A stretch of DNA of 8,187 nucleotides from a bacterium (GTDB taxonomy: Bacteria > Chloroflexota > Dormibacteria > UBA8260 > Bog-877). This document shows, in pieces, positions 6,014 through 8,187 of this stretch; the first letter of the stretch is position 1; each line of letters starts with the position of its first letter. The notes beneath the pieces are model-generated. The model made no database searches, was not told where the DNA came from, and was given only the letters and a program-made list of their open reading frames with translations. The stretch is from assembly GCA_021791455.1 (NCBI GenBank), contig JAJYWM010000366.1:1-8187 (forward strand), given 5' to 3'. Position numbers and translations under genes: made by a program.

Positions 6014-6592
6014 CTACGACTCGCCATCGTCCAGCCAGAGCGCAGTGGCGCCGGCCGCGGCTTTGAGGATCGCGCCAGCATCAACGACAGCCTTGGTCTC
6101 CGGGATCTCCAGGGCGGGCCAAGCGCAGACAAAGGTCACCGGGCCCGGTGGCGGTAGTGGCCAGACCCACAAGCGTTGCACCCACTCGCGGTTTGAACCC
6201 GCCCCGTGCTGGGGGCTCAGGCGGGGAACCCCAGGGTCCGGATCGGCTAGATCCCAGGCCCGATCGCTCCCTCCGGCGACGCGCCCATCCGCGAAGTGGA
6301 TCTCGAACCGGAGCGGGTCGGAACCGGGCCGCGAATCGAAACTGAAGCCGTACCTGACCGCCTCCGGTCGGCCGGGCTTCCGCCACTTGGCAAATATCTC
6401 CACTCCAAAGCCTGTGGCGCAGGCTTGGGCGCCGAAGACGGCGATGACCGCCTGCTCAGACCGGCCCACGAGCAATCGGTCCCCGAAGGGTGCCGGTAGG
6501 ACGTTGTCCGGTGGGCCCGCCCAGGGAGGACGCGCCCCTCGGCGAGCAACCGGGGCAGATGCTGGCAGGTGCTCCTCGTCAAAGAACGACAC
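6014..6592 (-). CDS. Uncharacterised WVWPLPPPGP-family protein, upstream paralogue
   Basis: A 192-residue protein of unknown function with no signal peptide or membrane segment. It carries WAGPPDNVLP (24-33), VIAVFGAQACATGFGVEI (49-66), LRFEIHFADGRVA (94-106), GSN-x2-W (132-137), WVWPLPPPGPVTFVCAWPAL (142-161), IPET (163-166) and an end helix VDAGAILKAAAGATALW (170-186). The mix of strands, conserved tryptophans and a proline turn suggests a compact beta-rich domain. The GTG start at 6592 is firm: GGAGGAG lies five bases upstream. It is the first gene of a two-gene unit with the paralogue at 5370-6011, probably made by tandem duplication. No catalytic motif is recognised. Confidence 0.83.
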   Translation of the reverse strand: MSFFDEEHLPASAPVARRGARPPWAGPPDNVLPAPFGDRLLVGRSEQAVIAVFGAQACATGFGVEIFAKWRKPGRPEAVRYGFSFDSRPGSDPLRFEIHFADGRVAGGSDRAWDLADPDPGVPRLSPQHGAGSNREWVQRLWVWPLPPPGPVTFVCAWPALEIPETKAVVDAGAILKAAAGATALWLDDGES

Positions 6593-6597
6593 TTCAA

Positions 6598-6604
6598 CTC
6601 CTCC
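6598..6604 (-). promoter_or_regulatory. Strong ribosome binding site of the 192-residue gene
   Basis: The minus strand reads GGAGGAG, five bases before the GTG at 6592. It supports the rare start codon and marks the head of the two-gene unit. Confidence 0.8.
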
Positions 6605-6822
6605 ACCACCGGATCCCAGGTCCGCCCAAGGTCAGCGCGAGAGCGACCGTCGGCGCTCACGGGTCGTCGCCATGATGCCGTTGTGGCCGGCCAGTGTCAA
6701 ATCCCAGGTCTGGGCGGACCGCGTCAGAGGGATCTTTCAGCCCGAGGCGAGGTGCAATTCCCGGAGCGCGCTGTGGCGCGCCCTCGGGCGGCCCAAGCAT
6801 ACGCCCGAGCTGCTCCGTAGCC

Positions 6823-6859
6823 TGTCGGTGCGTGTCACCAGGGTTGACACGCACCGACA
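6823..6859. repeat. Perfect 15-bp inverted repeat with 7-base loop
   Basis: TGTCGGTGCGTGTCA at 6823-6837 is the exact reverse complement of TGACACGCACCGACA at 6845-6859; the loop is CCAGGGT. The right arm ends on the A of the first possible ATG of the RelA-like gene. No T tract follows on either strand. It could be an operator, a tail-less terminator, an RNA hairpin that hides the start, or an element end left by recombination. Confidence 0.85.
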
Positions 6860-7491
6860 TGGGCCTGTGCTCCGTCCTGAGGACAGAGGGCTGCGGGGTG
6901 GAGGTCACCCAGCGCCTGAAGCGCATTCCCACCATCGTTGACAAGCTTCGGCGCGAGCCGACCATGCAACCGGCCAAGATGCAGGACATTGGCGGCTGTC
7001 GGTCCATCCTGCGGAGCCTGGCGGAGATCAGGAGGGTGGAGTGGCGTCTCTGCAGGAACCGGCCGCCGCTTCGGGTGTCCGACTACGTTGCCGTCCTGCA
7101 AGCCTCAGGCTACCGAGCGGTCCATGTCGTCGTCTCATACCCGGACGAGGACGGCGTGGCCAGGGCCATCGAGGTGCAACTGCGTACCCGGATCATGCAT
7201 GAGTGTGCCGTGAGCGTGGAGCGCCTCGGGGGGCGCATTGAAACGGACGTTCAGAGTGGCCTCGGTGCGCGGCCGGTGCTCGACTTCCTAAGGACGGCCT
7301 CCGCCGCCATGGCGATTGACGAGGCGGGAGGAACTGTGGCTCGCGAGTTGGAGGCGGAAGTGGTCGCCTTGCGGGCTGCCGCGATGCCATACTTGGAAGG
7401 AACCTCTAGGAGGAGCCGCCATGAGCGACTCGATCCAACACTTCCTGCTGGTCTTCGATCATGGCAAGGGCGAGCTGGTCGAGGTGCATGA
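6859..7491 (+). CDS. RelA/SpoT-type (p)ppGpp synthetase domain protein, probably N-terminally truncated
   Basis: From the ATG at 6859 it encodes 210 residues; a GTG at 6898 with AGAGGG seven bases upstream would give 197. Synthetase motifs are clear: RLKRIPTIVDKL (19-30, with R19, K21 and K29 for ATP binding), MQDIGGCR (41-48, acidic D43), SDYVAVLQASGYRAVHVVV (74-92, the G-loop), IEVQLRT (104-110, metal-binding E105) and a H114-E115 region. These enzymes move pyrophosphate from ATP to GTP or GDP, or in toxSAS toxins to tRNA. Oddities: the G-loop usually reads P-K before x-SGY but here reads L-Q, and the usual HEWA is HECA. The helix normally ahead of RxK seems to be missing, cut at the inverted repeat. 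The C-terminus runs 71 bases into the next gene, while a TAG at 7407-7409 in another frame hints at a lost stop. It may be active, altered or decaying. Confidence 0.7.
   Translation: MGLCSVLRTEGCGVEVTQRLKRIPTIVDKLRREPTMQPAKMQDIGGCRSILRSLAEIRRVEWRLCRNRPPLRVSDYVAVLQASGYRAVHVVVSYPDEDGVARAIEVQLRTRIMHECAVSVERLGGRIETDVQSGLGARPVLDFLRTASAAMAIDEAGGTVARELEAEVVALRAAAMPYLEGTSRRSRHERLDPTLPAGLRSWQGRAGRGA
7408..7415 (+). promoter_or_regulatory. Strong ribosome binding site of the 83-residue gene
   Basis: AGGAGGAG lies five bases before the ATG at 7421, within the tail of the RelA-like reading frame. It fixes the downstream start and suggests efficient translation of the small partner. Confidence 0.88.
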
Positions 7492-7672
7492 CTTCGGGTC
7501 TGATGCCGCTCGCGCCCTCGCGGCCTATGCCGAGAAGGAACGAGAGCTCCGGACGAGCCCGTCGCTGGAGGTCGTCCTGGTTGGGTCGGATTCGTACGAC
7601 ACGGTCCGCGTGACTCATGCCAACTACTTCGCCAAAGCATCAGCCACATCGAAGTATCTCGTTGGCGTCTGA
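7421..7672 (+). CDS. Small 83-residue partner of the RelA-like protein
   Basis: A compact soluble protein of 83 residues. It shows a strand-helix-strand pattern: HFLLVFDHGKGELVEVHDF (7-25), a charged helix DAARALAAYAEKERELR (28-44), LEVVLVGSDSYDTVRVTHAN (49-68) and YF at 69-70. The block 'VVLVGSDS-x-DTV-x-VTH-x-x-YF' is distinctive. I recall similar small proteins after actinobacterial RelA/SpoT-domain genes, but know no function. It lies on the same strand as the RelA-like gene, whose frame overlaps it by 71 bases, so the two are co-transcribed. By analogy with toxSAS modules it could be an antitoxin, or a regulatory subunit of the synthetase. Unlike the RelA-like gene it looks intact, with a consensus ribosome binding site. 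Confidence 0.85.
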   Translation: MSDSIQHFLLVFDHGKGELVEVHDFGSDAARALAAYAEKERELRTSPSLEVVLVGSDSYDTVRVTHANYFAKASATSKYLVGV

Positions 7673-7696
7673 GTTCCTGGCTCGTCCCTTGATCGC

Positions 7697-7710
7697 CGGC
7701 TGAGAAGCCG
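7697..7710 (+). terminator. Possible terminator hairpin after the 83-residue gene
   Basis: The 5-bp stem CGGCT/AGCCG with a GAGA loop lies 24 bases after the stop. GAGA is a stable GNRA tetraloop. There is no T tract, so termination is only possible, not shown. Confidence 0.3.
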
Positions 7711-8001
7711 TCCCAGCCCGTCGGCCGGGGTCTTGCCAGGACGCTCCACCGGGTGCGGTGGTGGCCCTGACCTCACGCCTCCCAGTTTGCCTGGGGAGCG
7801 TCGCCATGGCCGCCGTCAGGTGCCGCTCACCGCCGTCTGGTGAGTGACCGGTCCCAGCACGACAGGTGGGGACTCAGCAGGGAAGGCCCCAGGGTGGTGG
7901 TCGCCGCCACCATGGAACCGCTGCCAGCCCGGCCCTTGGGCCTGGCGCCGGTCCGACTCGGGGCGACCCCCAGAAGCCCCTACCGCCCGGCTAGCCCCCC
8001 G

Positions 8002-8027
8002 AAAATTGACTGCAATTTTGACTGCAA
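8002..8027. repeat. AT-rich direct repeat TTGACTGCAA, 12-bp period, flanked by C/G arms
   Basis: TTGACTGCAA occurs at 8006-8015 and again at 8018-8027. AAAATT (8002-8007) and AATTTT (8014-8019) form an inverted pair around the first copy. The block is bracketed by CCCCCG (7996-8001) and CGGGGG (8028-8033), which are reverse complements. It is a sharp AT island in GC-rich DNA, about 50 bases beyond the 3' end of the tRNA gene. Short direct repeats at such a place are typical of tyrosine-integrase or excisionase arm sites, so an old attachment site is a reasonable inference. Confidence 0.6.
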
Positions 8028-8079
8028 CGGGGGCGGACTGAAGTGGACGTCTGCGGTCACCGCTGAACGCGAAATGCGG

Positions 8080-8151
8080 AGCCGACGGGGAGATTCGAAC
8101 TCCCGGCCAGCGGTTTACGAAACCGCTGCTCTACCACTGAGCTACGTCGGC
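8080..8151 (-). tRNA. tRNA-Thr (anticodon CGT)
   Basis: A complete cloverleaf can be folded. The acceptor stem is GCCGACG/CGTCGGC with discriminator T, the D arm is GCTC-AGTGGTA-GAGC, and the anticodon arm is GCGGT-TTCGTAA-ACCGC with anticodon CGT reading ACG. The variable loop is TGGCC, and the T arm is GGGAG-TTCGAAT-CTCCC. Total length is 72 bases and CCA is not encoded. The 3' end faces the accessory region to the left, the side on which elements that integrate into tRNA 3' ends would lie. Confidence 0.97.
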
Positions 8152-8187
8152 CCGGTCACCGGCGCTCGCCCACTCGGGCAAGTGGGA

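Larger units (their letters stand above)
7673..8079. other. Non-coding stretch between the RelA-like pair and the tRNA
   Basis: About 400 bases without a credible gene. CGGCT-GAGA-AGCCG at 7697-7710 is a 5-bp hairpin that could end the RelA-like transcript. CTCACC at 7826-7831 pairs with GGTGAG at 7839-7844. GCCGTCAGGTG (7812-7822) recurs as GCCGTCTGGTG (7832-7842). An open frame at 7844-8041 encodes low-complexity sequence and has no ribosome binding site. The AT-rich repeat near 8002-8027 is listed separately. Confidence 0.5.

Noticed and set aside
6613..6720. Short repeats ATCCCAGGTC (6613-6622 and 6701-6710) and GGTCCGCCCA/TGGGCGGACC (6619-6628 and 6711-6720)
   Set aside because: Ten-base matches in GC-rich DNA, with no clear operator symmetry around either gene start; could be chance.
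6844..6849. TTGACA as a -35 promoter box
   Set aside because: No good -10 hexamer lies 16-18 bases downstream, and the bases are part of the perfect inverted repeat, so the match may be incidental.
6694..6858. 55-codon extension upstream of the RelA-like ATG at 6859
   Set aside because: The residues are serine-, proline- and arginine-rich and lack the usual N-terminal helix of the family; the inverted repeat lies inside it.
6045..6941. 298-codon plus-strand frame across the WVWPLPPPGP pair
   Set aside because: It is the antisense of two genes that share conserved blocks with each other; its own sequence has no recognisable domain.
7844..8041. 65-codon plus-strand frame next to the tRNA
   Set aside because: Low-complexity product, no ribosome binding site, and it runs through the AT-rich repeat.
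1..8187. CRISPR array, rRNA or intact insertion sequence
   Set aside because: No regularly spaced repeats, no rRNA-like sequence and no transposase or integrase motif were seen in any frame.

Overview
The window is GC-rich (about two thirds G+C by eye, with G or C at most third codon positions). Several of its protein families are ones I associate with Actinobacteria. It also carries a tRNA-Thr without an encoded CCA tail. I infer a high-GC actinobacterium but cannot name a genus. Genes are small, mostly hypothetical, come in short clusters on both strands, and are mixed with relics of broken genes. This looks like an accessory or island-like region beside a tRNA rather than a core chromosomal block.

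Layout from left to right. (1) 105-2370, minus strand: a three-gene operon. It encodes a small XRE/Cro-type repressor-like protein followed by two related multi-pass membrane proteins, with each junction a 4-base GTGA overlap. An inverted-repeat operator candidate lies at the regulator start. (2) 2389-2968: no intact gene, but plus-strand coding-like relics. (3) 2969-3713, minus strand: an 84-residue protein with a strong ribosome binding site overlaps a retropepsin-like aspartic protease gene. (4) 4034-4738, plus strand: an uncharacterised protein that I compare with the LolA-like fold, perhaps translated from a leaderless message. (5) 4862-5214, plus strand: a frameshifted C-terminal relic of an FtsK/SpoIIIE-type DNA translocase of the kind found in actinobacterial integrative elements. 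(6) 5370-6592, minus strand: two tandem paralogues of an unknown family sharing a very conserved WVWPLPPPGP block. (7) 6859-7672, plus strand: a RelA/SpoT-type (p)ppGpp synthetase domain protein, apparently N-terminally shortened, followed by an 83-residue partner with a strong ribosome binding site. A perfect 15-bp inverted repeat sits exactly at the start of the RelA-like gene. (8) 7673-8079: non-coding, with an AT-rich direct-repeat island. (9) 8080-8151, minus strand: tRNA-Thr (anticodon CGT), whose 3' end faces the accessory region.

Taken together, a tRNA 3' end facing the region, 12-bp-period direct repeats beside it and a broken FtsK-like translocase fit a decayed integrative element at tRNA-Thr, although no integrase is visible. 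The most interesting candidate systems are the XRE plus twin cysteine-ectodomain membrane operon, the RelA-like plus 83-residue pair (possibly a toxSAS-like toxin-antitoxin or alarmone module), the retropepsin plus 84-residue pair, and the WVWPLPPPGP twin. None of these functions is proven here. All family assignments come from motif reading, not database searches.
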